Below are positions 52,718 to 60,580 of a stretch of DNA of 64,000 nt, one piece after another (position 1 is the stretch's first letter; each line of letters opens with the position of its first letter). The stretch is from NCBI GenBank assembly GCA_026014685.1, contig JAOZHW010000022.1:62001-126000 (forward strand), read 5' to 3'. The notes under the pieces were generated by a model. The model ran no database searches. It was not told where the DNA came from and saw only the letters and a program-made list of their open reading frames with translations. A program made the translations under genes and the position numbers. Source of the DNA: Candidatus Bathyarchaeota archaeon (GTDB lineage Archaea; Thermoproteota; Bathyarchaeia; Bathyarchaeales; Bathycorpusculaceae).

Positions 52718-53136
52718 GCTTTGACTTCACTCATAAATTGAGCGTAGACTTTGCCCACTCTGTCCGCGGCTGGTCCTGAGCCTTCCACGATGCCTTTCTC
52801 GGTCAGTTTCACTTTATCCATAACCCAGATGAAGCCTTGATCCTCGTAGAGTTTAACCATAGTTGGGAAAACTTTTTCCAACCTGCCTGCTAAAGCTTTG
52901 AGGTCGAAGGGTTTTTCTGCGCTGCTGATTTGTGCAACTACTGCGCCGTTTAGGCATATGCGGTGACACAGTTTTCCTTGATCGTCTTTGGCGTCTGCTA
53001 AGCAGAGGCTCATGTTGTCGGGGTTAATGCCGATGAGTGTGCCGTTGAAGACTTTTCCGTTTGTGGTGACAACTGCAACAGTTTTATCTGCTAACGCTGC
53101 CACTTCTGTAAAATATTTTCTTTGCGCTACAGACAA
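52714..53136 (-). CDS. Sm-like RNA-binding protein, SmAP3-type
   Basis: A 140-residue protein with an N-terminal LSm domain (LADKTVAVVTTNGKVFNGTLIGINPDNMSLCLADA, Sm1 motif; then GAVVAQISSAE, Sm2-like) and a C-terminal helical extension of about 60 residues. The two-domain layout matches SmAP3 proteins known from Thermoproteota, which form rings as do other Sm proteins. Its TATA box (ACTATTTAAATC, near 53193) lies about 50 nt upstream, well downstream of repeat copy C. Confidence 0.8.
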   Translation of the reverse strand: MSVAQRKYFTEVAALADKTVAVVTTNGKVFNGTLIGINPDNMSLCLADAKDDQGKLCHRICLNGAVVAQISSAEKPFDLKALAGRLEKVFPTMVKLYEDQGFIWVMDKVKLTEKGIVEGSGPAADRVGKVYAQFMSEVKA

Positions 53137-53288
53137 CTTTTATTTCTCCTGACTTGTATGTGAAGTTACTATTCAACTATTTATCTTTGATTTAAATAGT
53201 TTACACAAAACTTGCGGCAAACAATTTTTCGGACAGACAAATCTATTCACTCAGAAGCATATACGGTTCCGTCCGAAGGCGCTGGAGG

Positions 53289-53329
53289 CACGCGACGTCT
53301 CAGCGTCTACCTCCCCTCCCTTATATAAG
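53289..53329 (-). repeat. TATA/G-rich dispersed element, copy C
   Basis: On the minus strand TATATAAGGGAGGGGAGGT begins at 53327, followed by GCTGAGACGTCGCGTG ending at 53289. Gapless with copies A and B. It points toward smAP3, 150 nt away, and lies 96 nt upstream of the integrase start on the other strand. A GC-rich tail (CCTCCAGCGCCTTCGG) follows. Confidence 0.7.
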
Positions 53330-53424
53330 GAAAAGTTGTTTTGAGCGTTATCTCTTTGCGGAGCGGGTTGGCGTTTTAAACGTAAGGCTTTTAGGGGAAA
53401 ACACAAACCAAAGGATGGAACAAT

Positions 53425-54669
53425 ATGAGTAAAGAATCAAAACCCTATACTCAAGACCCCTATTTTAAGCGATGGATGTCAGGTCTTAGTGAGCGCACTA
53501 AGCTGAACTATACTGAGAGAATCCAGAACTGGATAACCTTTACAGGCATGGATTTAACCATGCAGGTAAGTAAACGCATGAGGGATTTAACCTCTCAAGA
53601 CCTCTCAGAGAGACAGTTTTTTGAAGACAAATTCAGAGCCTACAAAGAGTACTTGGAGAAGCGAGGTGACCTAAAGCCTCTTAGTGTGAGGACTGAGTTA
53701 ACGGCTGTGGCTTCTTTCTTTTCAAGAATCGGCCTACCCTTAGCACTAAAGCGCGGTGACTGGGAAAGTACACAGCAACAAGCAGTAATTCAACGTTTAA
53801 AGATAACACGCGATGACGTTAAAGCGATGTATGCACACGCTAACCTAAGAGACAGAGCTTTGTTGCTTGTTTTAGCGCAAAGCGGTTTTTCTGAGGTTGA
53901 TGTGAGCAATCTTCGGATTGAGGAGCTAAAGGGGCTTTATGAGAATGCTGAGACGGAGCATTATTTTATCGAGAAGCCACGTGAGAAAACAAACGAGGTT
54001 CAGGCTACTTGTTTTAGTTATGAGGCTGTGCATGACCTAAAAGCTATGCTCCAAGAGCGAGGCAACCCAACAGAGGGGTTTTTGTTTGTTAGCCAAACCA
54101 AAGGCAAAGGAGAACAACTAGAGGTTAGAAGTATTAATGAGGCTATGAAGTCGTTAGCGCAAAAAACGTTTAGCGAAGACAAAGCCAAAGACTTCAAAAC
54201 AAAAGCGCTTAGGAGCTTTTACAATTCTGCGCTTTTGAGGGCTGGTGTGTCGCCGCAGGAGCTTAAGGATTTGATGTTTGGGCATGGCAGAAAAGGCGCC
54301 AGAGGACACTACGACTACGACGAACAAACCATTAAAGAAGCCTATGGTAGGGTGTTTGAGCATGTCTCAATCAACGGTCTGCAAGTCAGAAACGATTTGA
54401 AGAAAGTTATGGATGGACTAAACAGTTTGAGCAGTATGAATGAGGTTTTTAGGCGTCAGCTTGAAGCCAAAGACCGTGAACTCCAAGAACTTAGAGGTGA
54501 GCTTAAGGCTTTGAGCAGCATGATTAGGCAGGTAGCATGTTCTGAGCAGGTAAAGATAGCAGACGAAGTTCTTGCGCAAGTAGCTGATAGATTACTTGCA
54601 GACTCAGAGTTTATGGCTAAATTCAAAGAAAACGCTCAAAAAATAAACCCCAACACCCTCAAAAGATAG
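53425..54669 (+). CDS. Tyrosine recombinase/integrase
   Basis: A 414-residue protein: N-terminal SAM-like DNA-binding domain (GLSERTKLNYTERIQNWITFTG), catalytic domain and a C-terminal coiled coil (NEVFRRQLEAKDRELQELRGELKAL). The second Arg box KALRSFYNSALLRAG (about residue 259), a His in LMFGHG and the nucleophile Tyr in the HYDYDEQTIKEAY region (about 295-305) are visible. At the first Arg position (SGFSEVDV, about 152) there is Ser instead of Arg. Probably from an integrated element; activity uncertain. Confidence 0.88.
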   Translation: MSKESKPYTQDPYFKRWMSGLSERTKLNYTERIQNWITFTGMDLTMQVSKRMRDLTSQDLSERQFFEDKFRAYKEYLEKRGDLKPLSVRTELTAVASFFSRIGLPLALKRGDWESTQQQAVIQRLKITRDDVKAMYAHANLRDRALLLVLAQSGFSEVDVSNLRIEELKGLYENAETEHYFIEKPREKTNEVQATCFSYEAVHDLKAMLQERGNPTEGFLFVSQTKGKGEQLEVRSINEAMKSLAQKTFSEDKAKDFKTKALRSFYNSALLRAGVSPQELKDLMFGHGRKGARGHYDYDEQTIKEAYGRVFEHVSINGLQVRNDLKKVMDGLNSLSSMNEVFRRQLEAKDRELQELRGELKALSSMIRQVACSEQVKIADEVLAQVADRLLADSEFMAKFKENAQKINPNTLKR

Positions 54670-54685
54670 GCACCAACCTATCTTT
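54662..54685 (+). terminator. Integrase terminator hairpin
   Basis: AAAGATAGG (54662-54670) and CCTATCTTT (54677-54685) form a perfect 9-bp stem with a CACCAA loop; the stem includes the integrase stop codon. Confidence 0.6.
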
Positions 54686-54845
54686 CCTATCCTATCTCAT
54701 CGCCAGAAATTCTTAGCTTTTTCAGCTTAGTTCTCAGTTGCTGTTCTTTCATTTTTGTCTTGAGCAGTCAGGCTTAGAAGTTATTTGAATCTATTTTATT
54801 TTTTCTTAATCTCAAGTTTCGTATCTAACTACGTTAACAAGATAA

Positions 54846-55060
54846 GGCGCGCCCTTCGGGCGCGCACGACACCGCCCAAACCCTACCGCCAAACGACCTG
54901 GCGTCTTCGGCGTGCAACCCCTCCGCAAGCCCTATCGGGTGAGCCGTTTTGCCCCTCAAGGGGGCGCCTGCCCCGCTTTCGTGTCCTCGTCCCCGCTCCA
55001 TGAGCAGGGACCGCTTCAGGCTAAAACGGCTCACAGAGGGGGCACGCCTAAAATACACGA
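54846..55060. other. GC-rich, strongly folded non-coding island
   Basis: About 215 bp of high GC inside AT-rich surroundings. Structures visible: GCGCGCCCTTCGGGCGCGC (54848-54866), an 8-bp stem with a UUC/UUCG loop; a 12-bp pair GTGAGCCGTTTT (54939-54950) with AAAACGGCTCAC (55023-55034); and, inside that, GTCCC-c-GCTC-cat-GAGC-a-GGGAC (54989-55011). Short open frames exist on both strands but none looks coding. It could be a structured RNA, a recombination site or replication-related element of the integrase-bearing region. It does not show the conserved cores of RNase P RNA or SRP RNA. Confidence 0.45.
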
Positions 55061-55235
55061 TAAAGAACGGTGGGGGGTGTGTGATTTGGGTTGGTTTGAA
55101 TTATAGAAAAACCTGAGCAACCACAAGGGTTGCCGCCGACTGTAAAAATTATTTTTCTTTTATTGACAATTCACAGCCATCTCAGAGGAATAATTATAGA
55201 ATACTGAAACACCTTTTGGTCGTCTAAAGCTTTTT

Positions 55236-55769
55236 TTAAGAAATCATAGGCGGTACCAAAGTATCGTTGTTTTCACCTAAATCACCACCGTACATGAACC
55301 TGCTCTGTCCGCCCCAGTTAGATTCAATCAGTCGCAAAAAAAGCTGGTTCGATTGCGACTCAATCAAGATGTCAAATCTCGGAGGACTACCTATCGAAAA
55401 GTATAGGTCAGTGGACCTGCTCTCTTTACTATGCAGAGTGTATGATAATTTGACTGTATGGGCATCCACAAACTCCGTTGGGTAAAAGTCATCCCGTGAA
55501 AAGGTTGCGTTTCCCTCTAATTTAACAACGATGCTAAAGGTTGCATCAAATAGACCAGTATTCTGACATTGAACCGTAGTGAATGTTCTGTTAACAAGTT
55601 GGCTATTTTTGGGGTAATCAATTACTGTGTACCAATGACCATCGATTTTTTGGTATATACGGGGCTGAAGAAAATAATTAACCGATGACCCAAAAAAATA
55701 AAAAACAACTATTAACGCAAATACAAAAACGCCAATCAAAGCTAATGTCAAGCGAATTTTTCTTTTCAT
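55236..55769 (-). CDS. Membrane-anchored surface protein, unknown
   Basis: A 177-residue protein from ATG 55769 (MKRKIRLTLALIGVFVFAL): basic start, one TM helix (about residues 7-28), then a beta-rich extracytoplasmic domain with N-x-S/T sites (VNRTFTTVQCQNTGLFDATFSIVVKLEGNATFS). The middle looks like an Ig-like or CARDB-type fold. No catalytic motif. Isolated in an AT-rich accessory region. Confidence 0.65.
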   Translation of the reverse strand: MKRKIRLTLALIGVFVFALIVVFYFFGSSVNYFLQPRIYQKIDGHWYTVIDYPKNSQLVNRTFTTVQCQNTGLFDATFSIVVKLEGNATFSRDDFYPTEFVDAHTVKLSYTLHSKESRSTDLYFSIGSPPRFDILIESQSNQLFLRLIESNWGGQSRFMYGGDLGENNDTLVPPMIS

Positions 55770-55779
55770 AGCCAACACA

Positions 55780-56408
55780 ATCTTATTTGCTTGTTGCTAT
55801 TATTAATTTTTGTAATATTTTAGGTCAAATGATAAGCTTTTTAGCACTCACATCAGAGTTCTGATGATTAGAGAATTCTTGCAAAAGCTTATAACTAGCC
55901 AGTAATAATAGAAATCAGCGACAAACGTCCCTAAAATTTACTTTTCCCTAAGGCAGGTCTTTCCTACAAACTAAGTGCTGATAAAATAGTGATTACGATC
56001 TCTAAAGACGCATTAATAGTAAATTGTCAATCAAGTTAGAAGAGGACCAAGCTTTTATAAATAAGTTTAATTATTGTTTAGCTATCCCTAAAGAAATGCA
56101 TTTAGAACGTAAAAACCTCTTAACCCTCAGGAATGGCTGTTTAGAACTGCTTTTCCATATAAAGAACAAACGCCAGCATTCTTGACGATTGTGAACTGGT
56201 TTTGTAAACTGAAAACAAAATGCCGCCTTTAACCAATTTTTATGGATATTGGAATTCGCTTCAAGTGAGGACAACTACCTTTTTTGATTGAAAAAGCCGC
56301 CCCGTCAGTAACCGAAAGCTGTGCAGCCAAATCAGCCCTAAAACCTATAGTTGTGCTTCTAAAAGCATTTATGTAGGGTGATGTTTTTTAGAGTACTGAA
56401 GATGAAGT
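55780..56408. other. AT-rich intergenic stretch without recognisable gene
   Basis: About 630 bases, low in GC. Short open frames occur on both strands but none has convincing composition, a start site or family resemblance. The last 60 bases hold the probable thpR promoter. I see no repeats or RNA gene. Confidence 0.4.
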
Positions 56409-56972
56409 ATGTCTGAGAAAATTAGGAGTTTCATAGCTTTCGATTTGGAAAACGACAGTGTTGTGAACAGAATCGCTGCAGCGCAGAAGATGATTATGCA
56501 GACTAACGCTGACGTTAAACTTGTAGAACCAAAAAACATTCACATCACCGTGCGTTTTCTAGGCGACATCTCGCCAGACATGGTTGAGAAAGTCTATGCG
56601 GCAATGAAAAATATCAAATTTACACCGTTTAACATTCAATTAACAGGTTTAGGGGTTTTCCCAACGATCAATTATCCACGGGTTGTTTGGGCGGGTATAA
56701 CTGACGGCGCACAGCAACTCACCAGCATCTTTGAGCAGTTGGAACCTCAAATCCACGATTTAGGTTTCGCACCTGACCCCAACGGATTCACTCCACACTT
56801 AACCATCGCCCGTGTCCGAAGTGGCGCAAACAAGCAGCGATTGGTTGATTTGGTGCAGCGACAAGAGCACTATGACTTTGGTAACATTCGCGCAAGCTGT
56901 CTGCGCCTCAAAAGAAGTCAGCTATCACCTAAAGGGCCAGCTTACTCTACACTTAAAGAGTACTGCCCCTAA
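56409..56972 (+). CDS. thpR: RNA 2',3'-cyclic phosphodiesterase (ThpR/LigT)
   Basis: A 187-residue 2H phosphoesterase. Both catalytic HxT motifs are present: NIHITVRFLGDI (about residues 44-55) and FTPHLTIARVRSG (about 127-139). The enzyme opens 2',3'-cyclic phosphates on RNA, and in archaea is linked to tRNA splicing or CCA-end repair. It is followed 12 nt downstream by cca, a conserved archaeal pairing. Confidence 0.92.
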   Translation: MSEKIRSFIAFDLENDSVVNRIAAAQKMIMQTNADVKLVEPKNIHITVRFLGDISPDMVEKVYAAMKNIKFTPFNIQLTGLGVFPTINYPRVVWAGITDGAQQLTSIFEQLEPQIHDLGFAPDPNGFTPHLTIARVRSGANKQRLVDLVQRQEHYDFGNIRASCLRLKRSQLSPKGPAYSTLKEYCP

Positions 56973-56984
56973 AAGGCCACAACA

Positions 56985-58400
56985 ATGAGCCATGATGAAT
57001 TAACCGCACGTATTCTTGAAAAAATTACACCTAAGCCCAAGGAACGCGCAAAGGTTGAGGCGGTAAGCAAAGAATTAGAGAAAAAGATAGCTGCAGCCTG
57101 TAAAGAGGAAGGTATAACCGCTACCGTGCGCGTCGAGGGTTCAGTCGCTAAAGACACGTGGCTCTCAGAAAACCCCGACATAGACATATTCATCAGATTA
57201 CCCACATCCATAGACCGCCAATTTCTAGACGAGATCGGGCTGCGGATAGCAAAAAAAGCAGCGGGTAGCGCTGAACAGCTGGAACGTTACGCGGAGCACC
57301 CATACCTTGAAGTTTTCGTCGAGGGATACCGCGTAGACATCGTGCCCTGCTACGACTCCAAACCCGGCGAGTGGCAAAGCGCGACCGACCGCACACCCTA
57401 CCATACCGACTATATCAAGGGGCATTTGGACAGGAAACTGCTCGGCGAAGTGCGTCTGCTCAAACGGTTCATGCAGGGCATCGGTGTGTACGGTGCAGAA
57501 ATCAAAGTGGGTGGATTCAGCGGTTACCTCTGTGAACTGCTGATTTTGAAGTACGGTTCATTCGCCGAGACCGTGGCGGCATTTACAGGTTACAGTAAGC
57601 GAATCGTTGTTGACATCGAGGGTTTCTATGGCGACCGCGAAAGAGACCTCTGCCTGCTTTTCCCTGAGCCGCTTGTGATTGTTGATCCTGTGGATAAAGG
57701 CAGAAATGTTGCTGCGCCTGTGCAGCTCCAGAAGCTCTACGAATTTATCGCCGCTGCAAGAGCCTACCAAAAAGCGCCCAGTGAAGAATTTTTCTATCCT
57801 CCACCAATTCATGCCGAACCACCCAACATTATCGAAAGTCACATCAAAAACAAGGGCACCGCACATCTTTACCTAACAATCGGCGAGTTAACTGCAGTTC
57901 CAGACGTGTTATGGGGACAACTATACCGCACGAAACGTTCGTTGCGCAAACTTCTTGAAACTTACAGTTTTTGTGTCCTGCGGGATACGGTTTGGAGCAA
58001 CGAAAAGTCTCTCAGTGTCTTTGTTTTCGAGTTAGAACAGTTAGTTTTGCCGAATGTTAAGCGGCATCTTGGTCCGCAGCTTGAGCGTGCAAGTGACTGC
58101 GAAAAATTCCTTTCAAAATACGTTGAAAGTAAAGAGGTAATTTCTGGACCCTACATTGAGGATGCCCGCTGGGTTGTAGAGGTTCCCCGTAAATACACCG
58201 ACGCCTCAACCCTCTTTAGGGAAAAACTAGCTGACGGCGGCAAAAGCGCTGGAGTCGCGGAAATAGTGCAAAAAGCTATTCAGACGGAATATAGCGTTCT
58301 AGTCGATGAGCAAGTGCTTAAGCTCTACATGGAGAACTCGGATTTTGCTGTGTTTTTAACTGAATTTCTCTCAGGAAAACCTTTGTGGCTAAAAGCCTAA
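56985..58400 (+). CDS. cca: CCA-adding tRNA nucleotidyltransferase (archaeal class I)
   Basis: A 471-residue enzyme that builds or repairs the 3'-CCA of tRNA. The catalytic head is GSVAKDTWLSENPDIDIFIRLP (about residues 50-71), with the metal-binding Asp pair DIDIF; a further Asp lies in EGYRVDIVPCYD. Central and tail domains follow at full archaeal length. tRNA-Asp in this window already encodes CCA, so the enzyme would serve repair and other tRNAs. Overlaps uppP (convergent) by 12 nt. Confidence 0.95.
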   Translation: MSHDELTARILEKITPKPKERAKVEAVSKELEKKIAAACKEEGITATVRVEGSVAKDTWLSENPDIDIFIRLPTSIDRQFLDEIGLRIAKKAAGSAEQLERYAEHPYLEVFVEGYRVDIVPCYDSKPGEWQSATDRTPYHTDYIKGHLDRKLLGEVRLLKRFMQGIGVYGAEIKVGGFSGYLCELLILKYGSFAETVAAFTGYSKRIVVDIEGFYGDRERDLCLLFPEPLVIVDPVDKGRNVAAPVQLQKLYEFIAAARAYQKAPSEEFFYPPPIHAEPPNIIESHIKNKGTAHLYLTIGELTAVPDVLWGQLYRTKRSLRKLLETYSFCVLRDTVWSNEKSLSVFVFELEQLVLPNVKRHLGPQLERASDCEKFLSKYVESKEVISGPYIEDARWVVEVPRKYTDASTLFREKLADGGKSAGVAEIVQKAIQTEYSVLVDEQVLKLYMENSDFAVFLTEFLSGKPLWLKA

Positions 58401-59180
58401 TGCAGCTAAAACGAACATAACTGCCCCCGCGATGAAGCAGTATATTGAGAACAGGTAGAATTTTTTGGCTGCCAAAGATTTTTCAAGCAGTTTAAGCGCC
58501 AAGAAACTAATCGCCACAGTTACAGCAAGGGCCACTGCAAGTTCGAGGTTTCCGATTCCGGCAACTGTAAGCGCGTCGTGTTCTTGGTATAGTGTTAGGC
58601 CTAAGGCGCCGATTACTGCAGGGATGGAGAGGAGGAAGGAGAATTTGAAGGCGATTTCTTTTCGTACGCCCAGTAGAAGCAGAGTTGCGATGGTGAAGCC
58701 GCTTCGGGAGACGCTTGGGATGATGGATAAACCCTGCATGACGCCAACTAAAAGCGCCATGGGTAAGGTTATTGTGTCTTTGCGTTCCGTGGAGAATTTG
58801 GATGCGAACAGGACGCTGCCTGTTATGATGAACCAAACCCCCAGCCAAAGCAAGGTGCTAAAGTAGGAGTCTAGTTGTTCTCCGATTGTAGCGGCCATTA
58901 ATGCGGTTGGAACTGAACCGACGATTATAGGTAAGATTAATTTGCCGTCTTCAGAGTGGAAGTCTCTGTGCCAAAGCGAAATTAGGACATTTTTGATGGC
59001 GACGCGGAAGTAAATCAAAGTAACTAAAAGTGTGCCGAAGTGCAATAGTACATCGAAAAGTAAGGGGACAGTTAAACCGAAAAAGTATTCAGCGATTCTT
59101 AGGTGTCCTGTGCTGCTTATGGGGAGCCACTCGGTTGTGCCCTGAATCAGGCCTAAAGTTATGGATTGCAGTATGTCCAT
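58389..59180 (-). CDS. uppP: Undecaprenyl-diphosphatase-type polyprenyl diphosphate phosphatase (UppP/BacA)
   Basis: A 263-residue membrane enzyme with the two family signatures: GLIQGTTEWLPISSTGHL (about residues 11-28) and GVMQGLSIIPSVSRSGFTI (about 146-164), and about seven TM helices. In archaea it probably dephosphorylates C55/C60-type or dolichyl diphosphate to recycle the lipid carrier for N-glycosylation, which fits the many N-x-S/T sites of the surface proteins in this window. Confidence 0.93.
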   Translation of the reverse strand: MDILQSITLGLIQGTTEWLPISSTGHLRIAEYFFGLTVPLLFDVLLHFGTLLVTLIYFRVAIKNVLISLWHRDFHSEDGKLILPIIVGSVPTALMAATIGEQLDSYFSTLLWLGVWFIITGSVLFASKFSTERKDTITLPMALLVGVMQGLSIIPSVSRSGFTIATLLLLGVRKEIAFKFSFLLSIPAVIGALGLTLYQEHDALTVAGIGNLELAVALAVTVAISFLALKLLEKSLAAKKFYLFSIYCFIAGAVMFVLAALGF

Positions 59181-59226
59181 GCTACTTCGCTGTTAAGTGG
59201 TTGCTTCGGCGGCATTTAAGCTATAC

Positions 59227-60381
59227 TTACTGGGTGACGCTGTGATACCAGCTGATTATGTATTCAGGCAAGTTTAAGCCGCGTTCGCCGAGGCGCTCAG
59301 CTAATTTTACAGGTAACGGACTAAGCACGTATGCGGCTCGGGTGTAGAAGCGTCTGGGGAAAGTGGGTTTTGCCTCTTCGGGGAGTATGATTTTTAGGTC
59401 AGCTTTTTTGGCAAGCGAGGAATCTTTGTCGCTGGTGATCGCGAAGACTGTGCCTGCAAATTTCTTAAGCACATCCGCCCAAAGGAGGACTGGGCGTGTT
59501 TCACCTGAGTAAGAAAGCAGTATTTCTAGGTCACCAGCGCGTGGATGGGGCGTGTTTACGCCGCGGGTGATGTAGACGTTGTCACCTAGGAAGCTTTTGA
59601 TGTGGAAAAGTCGCACGCCAGTCATTTTGGCTATTTCGTTAGCGGTTCCTCTGCCCCCCAAGAACAGGTTAGTGCGTTGTTCAAGCAGATCAACGAGTTT
59701 AACGTAGGTTTCTGAATTGACGTTTGAGTCAATCATATCTCCTAATTTTTCGAACTCTTCAACGCATAACGGTAGAATTTCGTCTGCATCGAAGTTGCGG
59801 TAGATGGCTTCGATCATGCTGTTGAGTAATTCAAGGGTACCTAACTCGAAGATGTCGCCCATCATGCCTGTTTCGGAGTATTCAAAGCTTGGTTTGAGTT
59901 TGCCGCGTCCTTTTAGTTGAACGACCTGGCCGTATTTTCTGGTTATTTCCGCTAGAGGTGACTCCATGGATGAAGTGAGTAGGCCCATTGAGAAGTTTTT
60001 GGATTTCTTTTCCTCTATGTATTTAGCGAGGTCTTGGGCCATGACAAGGGGGTCTTCGCTGTAGCCGCTACCTGAGTTCATGAGCAGAAGTGTTTTTTTG
60101 TAGCGACGTGCGAGGTCAGGTGCCGCGTCGTACATGCTTTTACCTGGAAAACCTGGATCGTCGGGTGTTAGGACGACTTTGTTGCGCCAACCTGCTGTCG
60201 CCAGTGCAATCTGGCTCATGGCTGCGTTGAGTGAGTAGAGTGAGCGTCCGGAGCCTCCGCAGATCACGCAGTCAGCGGATTTGAGTTCTTCGTAGAGGGG
60301 AGCGAGTTCTTTCTTTTTTATGGCAAGGATGTTTTCTTGTATTCTGTTTACGTATCCGAGGCTGCTTACTTTGCTTTTCAT
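59227..60381 (-). CDS. Double-SIS-domain protein (sugar isomerase-like)
   Basis: A 384-residue protein from ATG 60381, with two SIS-like halves. The first holds CVICGGSGRSLYSLNAAMSQIAL and LLLMNSGSGYSEDPLV, the second NLFLGGRGTANEIAKMTGVRLFHIKSFLGDN and EILLSYSGETRPVLLWADVLKKF. SIS domains bind phosphosugars; candidates are 6-phospho-3-hexuloisomerase-like or phosphoglucose/phosphomannose isomerase-like activity, neither certain. The in-frame start at 60402 would add MNWKRVP. No partner 3-hexulose-6-phosphate synthase is nearby. Confidence 0.82.
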   Translation of the reverse strand: MKSKVSSLGYVNRIQENILAIKKKELAPLYEELKSADCVICGGSGRSLYSLNAAMSQIALATAGWRNKVVLTPDDPGFPGKSMYDAAPDLARRYKKTLLLMNSGSGYSEDPLVMAQDLAKYIEEKKSKNFSMGLLTSSMESPLAEITRKYGQVVQLKGRGKLKPSFEYSETGMMGDIFELGTLELLNSMIEAIYRNFDADEILPLCVEEFEKLGDMIDSNVNSETYVKLVDLLEQRTNLFLGGRGTANEIAKMTGVRLFHIKSFLGDNVYITRGVNTPHPRAGDLEILLSYSGETRPVLLWADVLKKFAGTVFAITSDKDSSLAKKADLKIILPEEAKPTFPRRFYTRAAYVLSPLPVKLAERLGERGLNLPEYIISWYHSVTQ

Positions 60382-60580
60382 AGGGACACGCTTCCAGTTC
60401 AAAATCAGTTAGGGATGGCTATATTATCCTTATGCTCGCTAAACTGCCGTTACCTCAAATACACCACAATAATAATTGATTCTAAAAGAACATAAACCAA
60501 TTACATAATACAATAGCAAGGTACACCTTATATTTTAACTGCACTTAACATACAGCGGCAACCTGTCAAGTGTATCGGTT

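Noticed and set aside
54846-55060. RNase P RNA or SRP RNA in the GC-rich island
   Set aside because: The universally conserved cores (GAGGAAAGTCC-like for RNase P; the asymmetric-loop GGAAGCAGC-type for SRP) were not found on either strand.
54846-55060. Integron-type attC site next to the integrase
   Set aside because: No RYYYAAC/GTTRRRY core pair at the stem ends, and the integrase shows no IntI-specific insert.
54785-55106. Short ORFs in the GC-rich island on both strands
   Set aside because: Their residues (Arg/Pro-rich) just reflect GC-rich palindromic sequence; no start signals.
56071-56274. 67-residue minus-strand ORF in the AT-rich stretch
   Set aside because: Biased residue use, no ribosome-binding site and no recognisable fold; likely chance.
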